A stretch of 64,000 nt of DNA from Humulus lupulus (GCF_963169125.1 NC_084802.1:20305107-20369106), one strand, 5' to 3'. Shown: positions 11,126 through 22,332, counted from the stretch's first letter. Made by a program: numbers and translations. Notes: generated by a model from the letters alone, not told the origin.

Positions 11126-11313
11126 GAGGGCGAAACGGCGACCTCCACGGGGTAGCCTGGCGGAGCTTAGGGCCTTCCTTTTTGCTCCCACTCTTTTATT
11201 CTTATTATATTTTTTTTGTGTAACTTTTGCACGAGGTGTTTCCACCTCGAGACAATCCAATTATTAATTTTATTTCCTTGTCTTTGCGCACTTTAGTTAC
11301 TATTTTGAAAAAA

Positions 11314-11890
11314 CTTAGTTCGCGTTAATTTTTATCAATATCCCGTGCTCTTTAGGAAGAACAGCAATCAACCGATTTAAATTAACTTCCAAGTTTTATG
11401 ACCTGGTTATATCCAGGAACTTAATTTGAAAACTTAGTTCGTGTTAACTTTTATCAATATCTCGTGCTCTTTAAGAAAAACAACAATCAATCGATTTAAG
11501 TCAACTTCTAAGTTTTATGACCTAGTTATATCCAGGAACTTAATTTGAAAACTTAGTTCGTGTTAACTTTTATCAATATCTCGTGCTCTTTAGGAAGAAC
11601 AACGATCAATCGATTTAAATTAACTTCTAAGTTTTATGACCTGGTTATATCCAGGAACTTAATTTGAAAACTTAGTTCATGTTAACTTTTATCAATATCT
11701 CGTGCTCTTTAGGAAAAACAACGATCAATCGATTTAAATTAACTTCTAAGTTTTATGACCTGGTTAAATCCAGGATAGGACTTAGTTCGCATTAATCCCC
11801 TATCAATATCTCGCGTTTTTTAAGAAAAACAACGATCAATCGATTTGAATTAACTTTTAAGTCTTTAAGGCGACCTGGTTATATCCAGGT
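11314..11890. repeat. 119-bp tandem array between pol and antisense gene (element 1)
   Basis: CTTAGTTC recurs at about 11314, 11433, 11552, 11671 and 11781, so the period is 119, 119, 119 and 110 bases; about five units. Each unit holds a small inverted repeat (CCTGGATATAACCAGG type). The array lies between the end of integrase (12032, read on minus) and the 3' end of the antisense gene (11125, read on plus). Element 2 has about six homologous 119-bp units at the same place. Tandem arrays in the 3' untranslated region are known for Tat/Ogre elements and can seed satellites. Confidence 0.88.
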
Positions 11891-12031
11891 ACCATATGCC
11901 CCCCAAGTAACTGGGAAAGGGTCTTTCGTGGTTACTTTAGATTACACTTGTAAACATGTACAATCGTAAACGAAAAGTCAATTCTTATTGTGTAATACAT
12001 ATAAAATGGCCTTTTAGGCCTTACAAGGGAA

Positions 12032-13354
12032 TTATTGATAATATCTCTTCAAATGGATGGCGTTCCAAGTCCGTGGGACTGCCCCTCCATCAAGCCGAGC
12101 TAGTTTATAAGTTTCCTCTTTAATGACCTCGATGACTTGATAAGGTCCTTCCCAGTTCGGTCCCAATACTCCTTCTTTGGGATCCTTCCCGGCTAAGAAA
12201 ACTCTTCTGAGGACCAGGTCGCCAATGCTGAAGGCGCGCTTTTTGACTTTTGAGTTGAAATAACGAGTGATTTTTTGCTGATAATGTGCGAGCTGGAGCT
12301 GCGAATCTTCTCGTCTTTCATCAATCAAGTCTAGGGAAGTGCAAAGTAGCTCGTGGTTTCGATCCTGGTCGTATGCCTGGACCTTATGCGAAAGTACCTT
12401 ACTCTCCACGGGGAGGACCGCCTCACTCCCAAAAGTCAGAGAGAAAGGAGTATGACCCGTAGGAGTCCGGTGCGAGGTCCGGTATGCCCAGAGAACCTGG
12501 GGGAGCTGTTCTGGCCAGACCCCCTTCGCTTCGTCTAGTCTCTTCTTGAGGCTCGCCTTCAGAGTCTTGTTGACGGTCTCGACCTGGCCATTCGCCTGAG
12601 GATAGGCCACGGAGGAGAAACTTTTCACAATTCCGTACCTTTCGCAAAACTCGGTGAACACGTCGCTGTCGAACTGAGTCCCATTGTCGAAAATGATTTT
12701 CTTGGGCAGCCCGAATCGGCAGATAATGCTTTTAACCACGAAGTCGAGGACTTTTTTGGAAGTTATCGTTGGCAAAGGTTTTGCCTCAGCCCACTTCGTA
12801 AAGTAGTCGACGGCTACCACGGCTTAGCGGATCCCGCCTTTTCCAGTAGGGAGGGTGCCGACTAAGTCGATCCCCCAAACTGCAAATGGCCATGGGGAAG
12901 AGATCATCTTCAGCTCGACTAGGGGAGCTCGGGCAACTGAGGCGAACCGCTGGCACTTGTCACATTTTTTGACATAAGAGATCGAATCCTTGGATAGAGT
13001 GGGCCAGTAATATCCTTGCCTCAGGACCTTTAGGGCCAAGCTTTGCCCCCCAGCGTGATCCCCACAAAAACCCTCATGCACTTCCTGCAGGATGGCCTTT
13101 GCTTCGCCTGGAAGAACACATCGCAGGAGAGGTAGGGAGTGTCCACATCGGTACCGCATCCCGTCTACTATCGTATACCTGGGAGCTTGATACAACACTC
13201 GCCGCGCATCATTGCGCCTTTCAGGTAGCTTTCCCTCGGTGAGATACCCAAGGATGGGGGTCATCCAGGTCGGTCTAGCGTCGATCATCTCGACCTCCGT
13301 CCGGACTTCTTCTATACTTGGTTTTTCCAAAAATTCTATTGGCACTAACCCCAA
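12032..13354 (-). pseudogene. Integrase of gypsy element 1 (one internal stop)
   Basis: The part from 13354 holds the HHCC zinc domain (HEGFCGDHAGGQS, then CDKCQRF) and the start of the core (WGIDLVGTLPTG). An in-frame TAA at 12826-12824 replaces a Tyr codon found in element 2. The core then continues in the same frame with FDNGTQFDS and FSSVAYPQANGQVETVNK, so the three acidic catalytic residues are present. It ends with a GPY-like module (GVLGPNWEGPYQVIEV). The frame upstream stops at the nested solo LTR, whose insertion splits the second RNase H from the integrase. Confidence 0.9.
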
Positions 13355-13360
13355 GGTCTC

Positions 13361-15787
13361 TGTAATGCCCCGGATTCCCTAATATGGTTAATGGCTGGAT
13401 TAGTAGGCTGGGAGGTCCATAACTGTTTAATTTTTCCATTAAATGTGTTTATGCATGTTCATGAGAATTATATTATAATATGATGTTAAATGCATGCATG
13501 TGGGTCCATATTTTAATTACAGGGGTGTGATGGTAATTTGGCCCGTTGAGGGCGTAATTGTATATTTGTATGCATGTCGGTGACATATTGTTAAGGCCAC
13601 ATTATAATGTGGATTTGTTCGAGCTATTCGGCATGAGACGATCTTTAAATATTAAAGTAGCGGTTTAGTCATAACGGGATTAAGTACGAGGCTCGGGGTG
13701 AGTCTCGGGATGTTTTAATGATTAGAACGTTGCCGGGAGTAAAAAGGGTAATGGGATATGAATTATTGGTGTTTGGGAATTTTGAGGATAGCGGGAATTG
13801 GAGAGCGTTAATTATGATTAACGAAATAGGTGAACGATGACGATTTTACCCTTGGGGAGACATTAGAGGCTTTAAATGACCTAGGGGCATTAAGGTCATT
13901 TTTCTTGGATTATATATGTTTTAAGTGGCTGTAGAAGGTTATAGAACAAAAACAGAGTAAGGTCTTCTCCTTCCCGTACATCATTTCCTCTCTATCTTTC
14001 TTTGAGGTTTTTGGTCCCAAGTTGAGGTAGCAAGCTAGGAAATCAAAGCTTGGAGGTTGTGGACTTAGTTCATCTTCTAAGGAGGATTCAAAACCAGTTG
14101 GAGGTAAGGAATTGTCCATGAATTTCAGGTGTTACTCTGTTTTCCTTTTAGTTTTTAGCTTATGGTTTTTGATGTAGAAAGTTGGAATCAAGGGGAGCTT
14201 TTGTGTATGTTTGATTGGGTTTTGGTGAGGAGGTGATGTAGATGAGGTTTAGGGGTTGAATTGGATGTTTTGGTAAGGTTTGGGATGTGTTTGGAAGGTT
14301 GGTTTCAAGAGGAATCGCAAGGAGGGAATTTCAGTGTTGTTGCTAGTCTGAAGCTGGCGCCCCAGCGCCAGTCCTAGCGCCCCAGCGCCAGTCCTAGCAC
14401 CCCAGCGCTATTCAGGGCAGAGATCAGCCCTCTCTGTTTCTGGGGTAGCGCCCCAGCGCTGGTGGGTGGCGCCTAGGCGCTAGGTCAGTTTCAGGATGTG
14501 TTGTTTTTAGGGTTCGGGATGGTTTTTAAGGTTCGGGGGTTGGTTTCTTTGCCCCTTTTGAGTAGTTTGAGAGTCCCGAGAGTGAGGGATTGAACTTGGA
14601 GAGTGTGGTTTAGATTGTGAACCATTCATTGATTTATTTTATTAATGGTTTCTAATTGGTTATGATTAGGTAACCGCTAAGGAGTCTAAAGGTTGATCGT
14701 TCTCAGGGGTCGTTCTTTTAATCATTCTAGATCGAACCAGAGGTAAGAAAACTGCACCCCAAGTGTGACATGCATGGATATTCATGAGGCATTCTGGTTG
14801 TGTAAATATGGACTTGGATTGAATATAGAATGTTTAGCATATGCTGCTCACTTGTGCATGGTACTGACTCATTAGTCAGATTTGGCAAAGGTGTTAGTAT
14901 CAATTGTGAAGTTGTGACTTATTAGTCAAGTTCGGCAGTGGTACTGGGCACTGGTCACGTTGCGCTGACTTATTAGTCAGAACGGCCTTAGCGTGTATCA
15001 TGCAAGCCAACAGAGATTAGATCTAATCAACTATCAACATTGAATGACTCAAAGAGCATTAATGCCAGACCGACCTTGAGGGTCGATGAATGAAATAAGC
15101 GCTTGGAGGCTAGTGGCTTACCTAGCAGCCACTCTCCCACTTGAAACAGTGACATGCTTGTCGGTCACTCAGTATGGTTTACCAGAACCTGTTGAAGGCT
15201 AGTGGCTTACCTAGAAACCACTCTTCCATTTGAATTAGTGACTTGCTTGTCAGTCACTCAGTATGGTTTATCAGGACCTCATGTGATGTTCACTCATTTG
15301 TTTGAAAGCTTTATGCTCAGTGTGATTATAATGATAATCATTTGATAATGTTTATGAATAGTGTTATGTTTTCTTGTTGGCTTTGGCTCATGGGTGCTAT
15401 GTGGTGCAGGTAAAGGAAAAGAAAAGCTCACCTAGCCTTGAGTGGAGAGCTTAGGTGGTGTTGTGTACATATGCGGCCGCTTGACCACCACGGCCAAGGG
15501 GTTCTCAGAGGAATTAGGAGGTTTACCCTATTTTTTCCGCTTAGGTCGGCGGGGTTGTAAATTTGAAACAGTAGTGACCATTTTGTACTGAGAACAACTT
15601 GTAAACGTTTTATTTAGCTCTGCAGAGCAGTTTGTAATGAAAATCTCCATTTCCTTTTTATTGGTTTTATACCTTAACCTGTTAATTACACTTAGAGCAC
15701 GTTTTTGACCGAAGGACTCAGGTAGCGAGTCAAATTTCCGGTCCACCGTTCACCGTAACTGTTCTGGCGCGTAACCAGGGCGTTACA
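13361..15787 (+). mobile_element. Solo LTR (2427 bp), chromovirus/Tekay-like, inserted in gypsy pol
   Basis: Begins TGTAATGCCCCGGATTCCC and ends CCAGGGCGTTACA. GTCTC flanks both sides (13356-13360 and 15788-15792), and removing it rejoins the pol frame (GETET to LGL-type sequence, as in element 2). TG...CA ends plus a 5-bp duplication, with no internal coding region or second LTR, define a solo LTR left by recombination. Long LTRs starting TGTAACG are common in plant Tekay/Del chromoviruses; that assignment is inferred. It shares blocks with 31164-33450, such as GGTGCTATGTGGTGCAGGTA and GGTAAGAAAACTGCACCCC. Strand is chosen from the TG...CA reading and is not certain. Confidence 0.88.
14352..14485. 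repeat. GC-rich minisatellite inside solo LTR
   Basis: The unit GCGCCCCAGCGCCAGTCCTA is repeated, with degenerate copies (AGCACCCCAGCGCTATTC, TAGCGCCCCAGCGCTGG, GGCGCCTAGGCGCTAGG). It is a GC island in an otherwise AT-rich LTR and is full of short inverted repeats (GCGCC/GGCGC). The sister solo LTR has a GC-rich block in the same relative place (about 32205-32400) but with different sequence. Confidence 0.75.
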
Positions 15788-18360
15788 GTCTCCGTTTCCC
15801 CGAAGGTGGCGAGCTTGGCAAGAGCGTCGGCGTTAGCATTCTGCTCCCAAGGTATCTGCTCGATTGAGCCTTGTCCAAACGCGGACAGCTCAACTTTTAC
15901 CTTTGCCAGGTAGGCAGCCATCTTGGGTCCTCGTGCTTGATATTCGCCCAAAACCTGGTTTACCACGAGCTGGGAGTCACTAAAGCACTGAACGGAGCTC
16001 GCCTTCAGCTCCTGGGCTATCCTCAGCCCGTCCAACAAAGCTTCGTATTCAGCCTCGTTGTTGACGGCCTTGAATCTGAATCTCAGCGCCGAGTGGAACC
16101 TGTGTCCCTCAGGGGATATCAAAATGATTCCAGCCCCGAAGTCGTTCTCGCTGGATGAAACATCCACGAAGATCCTCCACGACGCCTGGGACGAGGTGAC
16201 CTAGGGTGAGTCTTCTGCAGGATCCTCCCGGAATCTTGTGCACTCTGCTATAAAATCGGCCAGGGCCTGAATTTTTATGGCAGTTCGTGGGGTGTACAAA
16301 ATCTCGAACTGACTGAGTTCGATCGCCCACTTTAACAGACGTCCCGATGCTTCAGGTTTTTGCAAAACCTGCCTTAAAGGCTGATTAGTCATGACGTGTA
16401 TTGAGTGGGACTGGAAGTACGGCCTGAGCTTTCGCGAGGCCGTGATAAGGAAGAACGCCAATTTCTCCATCAACGGGTACCGGGATTCAGCTCCGAGAAG
16501 TCTCTTGCTGATGTAGCAGACTGGTTTCTGAACCCGGTCTTCTTCTCGGACTAATACGGCACTGGCTACATCCACCATGACAGCTAAGTAAATAAAAAGA
16601 GGTTCTCCTACTTTTGGTTTGGATAATACGGGTGGCTCGGCCAGATGTGCCTTCAGGTCGAGGAAAGCGCTTTCGCACTCTTCTGTCCACTCGAACTTCT
16701 TATTTCCTCGGAGCAGGTTGCAGAATGGCAAGCACTTGTCGGTGGATTTTGAAATAAACCGATTGAGGGCCGCCACCCTTCCTGTCAGGCCTTAGACATC
16801 TTTGCGCGACCTGGGTGAGGGAAGCTCGAGCAATGATCTGATCTTGTCGGGGTTTGCCTCGATTCCTCGGGTATTGACGATGAAACCCAGGAATTTTCCC
16901 GATGCGACTCCAAAAGTACACTTCTGTGGATTAAGCCTCATGCCATACTCCTGTAGTATCTTGAAGCATTCCTCCAGGTCGGAAACATGGTTATCGGTAG
17001 TCTTTGACTTGAATAGCATGTCATCAACGTACACTTCCTTGTTCTTCCCGATCTGGTTTGCGAACATTCTATTTACTAACCTTTGGTACGTAGCACCAGT
17101 GTTCTTCAGCCCGAATGGCATGACCTTGTAACAATAAACATTAGTCGGGATCATGAAGCTGGTGTGCTCCTGGTCCGCCGGATTCATGGCGATCTGATTG
17201 TAGCCTGAGTACGCATATATAAAGGACATGAGCTCGTGCCCCGCCGTGGCATCCACCAATTGGTCAATCCTTGGCAATGGAATACAATCCTTGGGGCAGG
17301 CTTTATTCAGGTCGGAGAAGTCGATGCAGGTACGCCACTTCCCGTTGGGCTTTGGGACCAGCACGGGGTTGGCGACCCAAATCGGAAACTTGGCTTCACG
17401 GATAAAGCCGCATTTCTTGAGCCGGGCTACTTCTTCCTCTAAGGCTTCAGCCCGGGTTGTTCCTAGGCGTCTTTGCTTCTGGGACTTTGCAGGAACGCTT
17501 TTATCCAGATGAAGGGTGTGCATGAAGACACTCAGGCTGATTCCCACCATGTCCTCGTGTGACCACGCAAACACATCCAGGTTGTCCTGCAGAAATTTAG
17601 TCAGCTCCGCCTCCCTCTTGCTACAGAGGTTTTCCCAGAGCTTGACCATCCTTGAAGGATTCTGCGGATCGATGTTTATTTGCTCGAGTTCCTCAGTGGC
17701 CTGGATCTCAGATCTGTCCTCGCCTATTCGGGGGTCAATATCCTCACTTAAGACGATATTTTCCCCTTCAGCGCTCTGAGGTTTTTCAATCTCAGGACCA
17801 GCTAAGGGTTCCTGAGATTCCTCTCCACCACCTTGGATGGCCATTGCTAGCTGCCCGGGTTTCGATTTTCCCTTCATGGAAATGTTGTAGCATTCCCTGG
17901 CAGCGAGCTGATCTCCACGAAGGGTGCATATTCCCGTGGAAGTAGGGAATTTCATCGTGAGGTGGCGAATGGAAGTGACGGCCTCAAAAGCTATGAGCGT
18001 GGGTCGTCCCAAAATTGCGTTGTATGCAGTGGAACAGTCGATGACCACGAACTCGAGGACTTTGGAGACTGTCTGAGGTCTTTCTCCTAGGGTGATCACC
18101 AGCTCGATAGTCCCTATGGCCACTGATCCTTCTCCCGAAAAACCATACAGCATCATGGAGGTCGCCTTCAGCTCGGCGACAGTCAAACCCATCTTCTCCA
18201 GTGTGGACCGGAATAGAAGGTTTACCGAGCTCCCATTGTCGATCAGCACCCTCCTAACCTTCCGATTAGCGAGCTGAACCGCTACGACCAGAGGGTCGTT
18301 GTGAGGGAACTGGACAGGAGTTGCGTCTTCTTCCGTAAAAATGATCGGTTGCTTCTCCAA
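15788..18360 (-). pseudogene. Protease, RT, RNase H and second RNase H of gypsy element 1
   Basis: Read on minus: aspartic protease with DNGSSVNLLF (about 18210-18245), then RT with YVDDML (about 17020-17040). The gRNase H follows, then a second RVT_3-like RNase H (FVDVSSSEN, then NNEAEYEALLDGL, SDSQLVVNQ and NANADALAKLA), the mark of the Tat lineage. Lesions: TAA at about 16795 where element 2 has CAA, and TAG at about 16201 where element 2 has CAG. The RT motif A also lost its catalytic Asp: element 2 reads SFMDAYSGYNQ, this copy SFIYAYSGYNQ (codon 17217-17215). The frame then ends at the nested solo LTR. It therefore cannot yield active RT. Confidence 0.92.
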
Positions 18361-20794
18361 CGCTGCTGCTTCGGCAGACGCTGTTCCGGGGCGAACTCTA
18401 CTCCATTTTGAGTCTTGAGTTTGTTTACGTACCTCTTCTGGGCACCCCTGCTCGTGCCAGCCATATGCAGACCTCCAGATATTGTGGATATTTCTCCTCC
18501 TATCACGGGAGGAGGGACATCCTGATCTATCCGAGATTCGGGCTGACTGATCAGGACTTCTGGAGCAGGTCGACTTGCTGGAACCCTGTTCCGCGCGTAC
18601 TGGGCCAAGGGGCTGGCTCGGATGAGAGTCTCGATCTCATCTTTCAAATGCCTACATTCGTCGGTATTGTGGCCAACATCGTTGTGAAAATGGCAAAACT
18701 TGGAGGTGTCTCTCTTCCCCTTCTGGTGCTTCAACGGCTCCGGCCTCTTCCAGGGGAGGCGAGTAGAGTTAGCTAGGAAGATGTTCTCCCTAGAGTGGGT
18801 GAGCTCCACATAAGTCACGTAGACGGGTTTAAACTTGTTTACGGACTTATTCTTCTTCGGGCCATGCTGGCCGTTCTTGCTGTTCCCCTTTCTTTTGCCT
18901 CCTCCGAGCTGGTTATTCTGTGTGACGTTTTGGGTCGTTGTCGCGACCTCCGTCCCCACTCCAGTGGGCTGCTCAGGGACTTGGCTGGTTCCTGCAGCTA
19001 AGGCTTCGGCCTCCTCCAAGTTGATCCATTCCTGGGCCCTATTAATGAATTCGTTCACCGAGCTAACTCCCTTCCTTTGTATATCTTTCCAGAGCTCCCC
19101 TCTGACGAGGATTCCAGTTCTCAGGGCCATGAGCTTAGAGTTGTCGTCCGCGTCTCTAGCCCGAGTAGTGACGTTCGCGAACCTGCTCAGGTAAGCCTTC
19201 AGAGTTCGTCGGGCTGCTGCCTCACGTTAGCCAGAGAATCGGCTTTGACGCGGGCGGCCTGGAAGGCTCGGAATGCCCTTTTGAAATAAGCCGAGAATGC
19301 TTTTCAGGAGCTGATTGATTGCCTTTTGCTTTGCTTGAACCATTGCCTGGCTGGTCCAGTCAGTGTGGAGGGAAAGATTAGACATCTCAGCTCAGGGCCA
19401 ATGTTGTAGGCCATCATCAGGGTGTTGAACATCCCCAGATGATCTGACGGATCTCCGTCTCCATTGAACTTAGACAGGTGCGGCATACGGAAACCAGGTG
19501 GGTAAGCCGTTGCTGCTATGCTGGGGGCGAAGAGCTCCATCTCGTCCCCTGAATCATATTCATCTTTTTCTTTCTCTGACAGGAGCTTCCTCATCAGCTC
19601 CTCCATCTGAGCCAGGCGCTCAAGGGTTTTGTCCTGATTTCCTTGGTTATTCCGAGGCTGCTCAACAGCTCCGGATCCATTGTACATATTTGGTGGGTTA
19701 TTGCCCCTCCTATCTTGAGATAGGTTATTTGGGGCATTCCCACCGTTACGTACTTCGGATAGGTCTCCCCCTGAACGAGCATGGCTACCACCTCCCACTA
19801 GCTCTCCTCTGTGAGAGTTAAGGAAATCTCGCAGGTCGCCCCCTTGGGTGTCTCAAGGAATTTTCACCGAGCTTAAGCGCTGGCACAGGTCTCCGCCAGA
19901 TAGGTCGCTCCAACGACGGCCGGTCCAGTAGCTCCCGTTAGAGAGGCTCGAAGTCCGTCTTTGGCGGTGAGGATCTGGGCTTTCTCTCGGCGCCTTGCTA
20001 CGTTGGGAAGGCCCTGTAGAAGGTGGGTCTCTCCTGCTACTTCCATAGGCCGGAATATCTCGGACGGGCCGAGGAGGAGATGGATATTTTATTGGAGAGG
20101 GAGGATGCCTGACCGGAGAGGCGATCCTGGTTCCATCAGAATGGATGAGGTTAGGTGGGGGCCTCTCGGCCCTACCAACCTGCGGGTCCCGTGCCTGGCG
20201 ATCAGGACGAGGCGTAGGACGGCTGTTGGGGACAGGCTGATGTTGCGAGCCCTCCCCGTATCTCCTTCTGGAATTTCCTCGAGCTTTCCTGAGCGCGCTC
20301 GAGGCTGGTTGGGAGCTGGGAGTTGAAGTTCTGACTGAACGGCTGTATTGTTGTTGTTCGACTTTAGGAATTTCTCCGAAGTTTGCCTCTCGATGGTGCG
20401 ATGAAGGAATGGAGTTGGCTGTCGGAGGTCTGTCCGAATGGCCATGTCTGGAGCGATTACCCCGGCGGGACTTATGAGGCTCAACTTGCCTATTTCCGAC
20501 GTTAGCGTCGATCGTAAGAGGGGTTAGTGGGGCCAACACATCCTTGATCTGCTGATTTTCTGTTGCTAGCTGGGTCCTCAGCTGAGCATTCTCCATCTCC
20601 ACAGCCATGTAATAACCTGGGTTTGGATTAGGTGGCCGGGGCGCCGAACTTCCAGTGTCATCTTGGCCCACCAGCTGTTTTCCTGGCCGCTGTTGGACCT
20701 CAGGAATTTGTTCGTCGGGGATGGCGACATGATGAGCCTCCTGCCCATCATGTCATTCCGTCTCGTTACCGTGTCTGGATCGAGTAGTCACCAT
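18282..20794 (-). pseudogene. Gag of gypsy element 1 (multiple stops and frameshifts)
   Basis: The start ATG is 20794-20792 (MVTTRSRHGNE), about 55 bases inside the 5' LTR. A TGA stops the frame at codon 14, where element 2 has Gln. After an Arg/Ser/Pro-rich N-terminal region come the capsid-like Retrotrans_gag block (MPHLSKFNGDGDPSDHLGMF, about 19400-19480) and a zinc-knuckle-like CHFHNDVGHNTDECRHLK (about 18640-18700). Further stops lie at about 19853 and at 19304 (TGG to TGA compared with element 2), with frame changes after 19304 and near 18360. The family role is capsid assembly around the genomic RNA. Confidence 0.88.
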
Positions 20795-20828
20795 GGTTGG
20801 ATGTTTACGACAGCACCAATCTAACTTG

Positions 20829-20848
20829 CTCTCAATGAAAGCACCAAA
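20829..20848 (-). other. Primer binding site of gypsy element 1
   Basis: Directly after the 5' LTR the minus strand reads GTTTGGTGCTTTCATTGAGA. The TGG start is as expected for pairing with a tRNA CCA end, and element 2 is identical here. I could not assign the tRNA. Confidence 0.6.
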
Positions 20849-20849
20849 C

Positions 20850-21617
20850 TGTTGACGCGGTTCTTCGCCAACAGGTAATTAAGAAAAGAAAGAGGAAGGG
20901 ATCAGTGCTTATGTTGAACCGAAATAGATGAATGATCTTGGAAATGAGATGGTGACACAAAATACATTTTTTAGGTGGTTCAAAGGTTAAAATCCTTCTA
21001 CTCCACCAGTCAATATTATTGCTATATGCTTGGTATTCTTTTACAGGGTATATTTTACATAATAGAATCCAACCCCTTATAACTCCCAGGGTCTCCATAT
21101 TTATAGGAGAAGGCACCTGGGAGTTGGTAAGAAGGTCATCCCGTGACCTTTTTACCTATCATGTCAACTCTGTGACATTCATGATTAATTCCTAAACCTG
21201 ACACATAAGTGTGGTCAAATCAATAGGTAAGGGGATAATGGGCGGCACGGCCCAACCCAGTCGTGGGTTTCTGAATACGCACGTTCACGCTGCGTGTCCG
21301 AGAAGTCAAGGGTATATCAGACACGTGATGTCTGATATATGCATGTTTACCTTGTGTGGTTGACTTTATAAAGGGTCACAGCCTCCAACTCTAGCTCGTA
21401 CCACGAGCTAGATGCTTCCCTCGACCTGTGGTCTTCAGAGTCCAAACTCCGTCTTTTCTTGGCGAACCCTTATGTTATCTCGAGCTGAGGAGGTAGGGCC
21501 TTATGATCCCAGCTCCGGTCTTGGGGATGTCCACGTGGTAAACATGATTAGGCCGACCCTCAAAATTAGGCCGTGTTCTCAGCTTGCTAACAGCCCGTGG
21601 GAAAACCAGGGCGTACA
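20850..21617 (-). repeat. 5' LTR of gypsy element 1
   Basis: Runs on plus from TGTTGACGCGG to GGGCGTACA, 768 bp against 759 bp for the other LTR. The size difference comes mainly from a short variable stretch near 21040 (TTCTTTTACAGGGTA). Gag starts just inside. Unusually, the outer side continues into sequence that should be internal to the element (see 21618-22076). Confidence 0.93.
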
Positions 21618-22076
21618 TCTGCCCCCCAAGCCTCTACTCGTGGTACACGACATTGTGTAGGGCCACAGTAGGGGCTTTTAGGCTTCCCCATGAACTCTTC
21701 ATATTCCACATTCTACGCAGGCGCTGAATACGTGGAACATCGTGGTTGGTGACAGTACGTCTTCCGAGAACCGCATTTAATGGCCTAGCCTATACTCAGC
21801 CGTTGTTTCGTCTTTCTAGTGGAGGGCCTTGGATCCCACATCAGGGCAATCCAACGGTTCTCCTCACGTGGCCCTTCACGTATATAAAAGGGATGGCCAC
21901 CTTACGCATGGGCCACCCGTTCATTTGAAATTTTTCAGAAATTTTCCTCTTCTTCTTCTTGCTCTCGAAAATCCCCCATTTTTTCTCTTTCCGGTTACCA
22001 TCTTCGGCGTCCCAGAAATCCAGGTGCAAGGGCTCCTTCGAGGCTTTGGAATCAACTATTCGACGAAGCCCCAACC
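21618..22076 (-). repeat. Partial second copy of gypsy 1 internal 3' region
   Basis: From the outer edge of the 5' LTR, the sequence matches 9436-9893 (polypurine tract, antisense promoter, 5'UTR exon). I counted about 16 substitutions plus a small indel in about 455 bases. The match stops at CGACGAAGCCCCAA. An intact element would have host DNA here. So an LTR here separates two element copies, the outer one truncated, as produced by LTR recombination between tandem copies or by a later deletion. Confidence 0.85.
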
Positions 22077-22216
22077 CAGGCTTTGGAATATATGTAGTTT
22101 TATCCTCCATTTATTGGTTTGCTAATTAGAGCTGGTCAAGAATTGTCGTTTTGCCATTCTAATTAACTATTGTTCCTCAAGTTTCGTTAATTCACCAGTG
22201 AATAATTAATCTATAA

Positions 22217-22332
22217 GGGAAATTTTACTATTCATACTTAAAATGCCTAATATTACCAAAAAATCCTAGCACTATTAATCTTTTCAATTTGATGCTAAAC
22301 ATTCCTCTCATACCCAAAATACCCCTCCCATT
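22217..22332 (+). repeat. Left terminal inverted repeat of the MULE
   Basis: Begins GGGAAATTTTACTATTCATA and ends in AAAATACCCCTCCCATT. It pairs in the same order with the reverse complement of 30104-30221 (GGGAAATTTCACTAATTATG ... AAAATACCCCTCTCATT), with several mismatches and short gaps. Confidence 0.88.

Larger units (their letters stand above)
8677..22076 (-). mobile_element. Ty3/gypsy retrotransposon, Tat type, element 1 (with extra partial copy)
   Basis: Minus-strand order: 5' LTR (21617-20850), primer site, gag, protease, RT, RNase H, second RNase H, integrase, 119-bp tandem array, antisense gene, polypurine tract, 3' LTR (9435-8677). The second, RVT_3-like RNase H, the DNGSS protease and the antisense extra ORF match the plant Tat lineage (Retand/Grande/Ogre relatives). 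LTRs begin TGTACGCCC and end GTCAACA; they differ by 18 substitutions in about 759 bp plus one small indel region. A solo LTR is nested in pol at 13361-15787. Beyond the 5' LTR, 21618-22076 repeats the element's own 3' internal region. AGTTA flanks the left end; no partner is found on the right, as expected if that end is truncated. Confidence 0.9.

Noticed and set aside
11314..11890. Centromeric satellite block
   Set aside because: Only five units, located within the retrotransposon and matched by the second element; it is a 3'-region tandem array.
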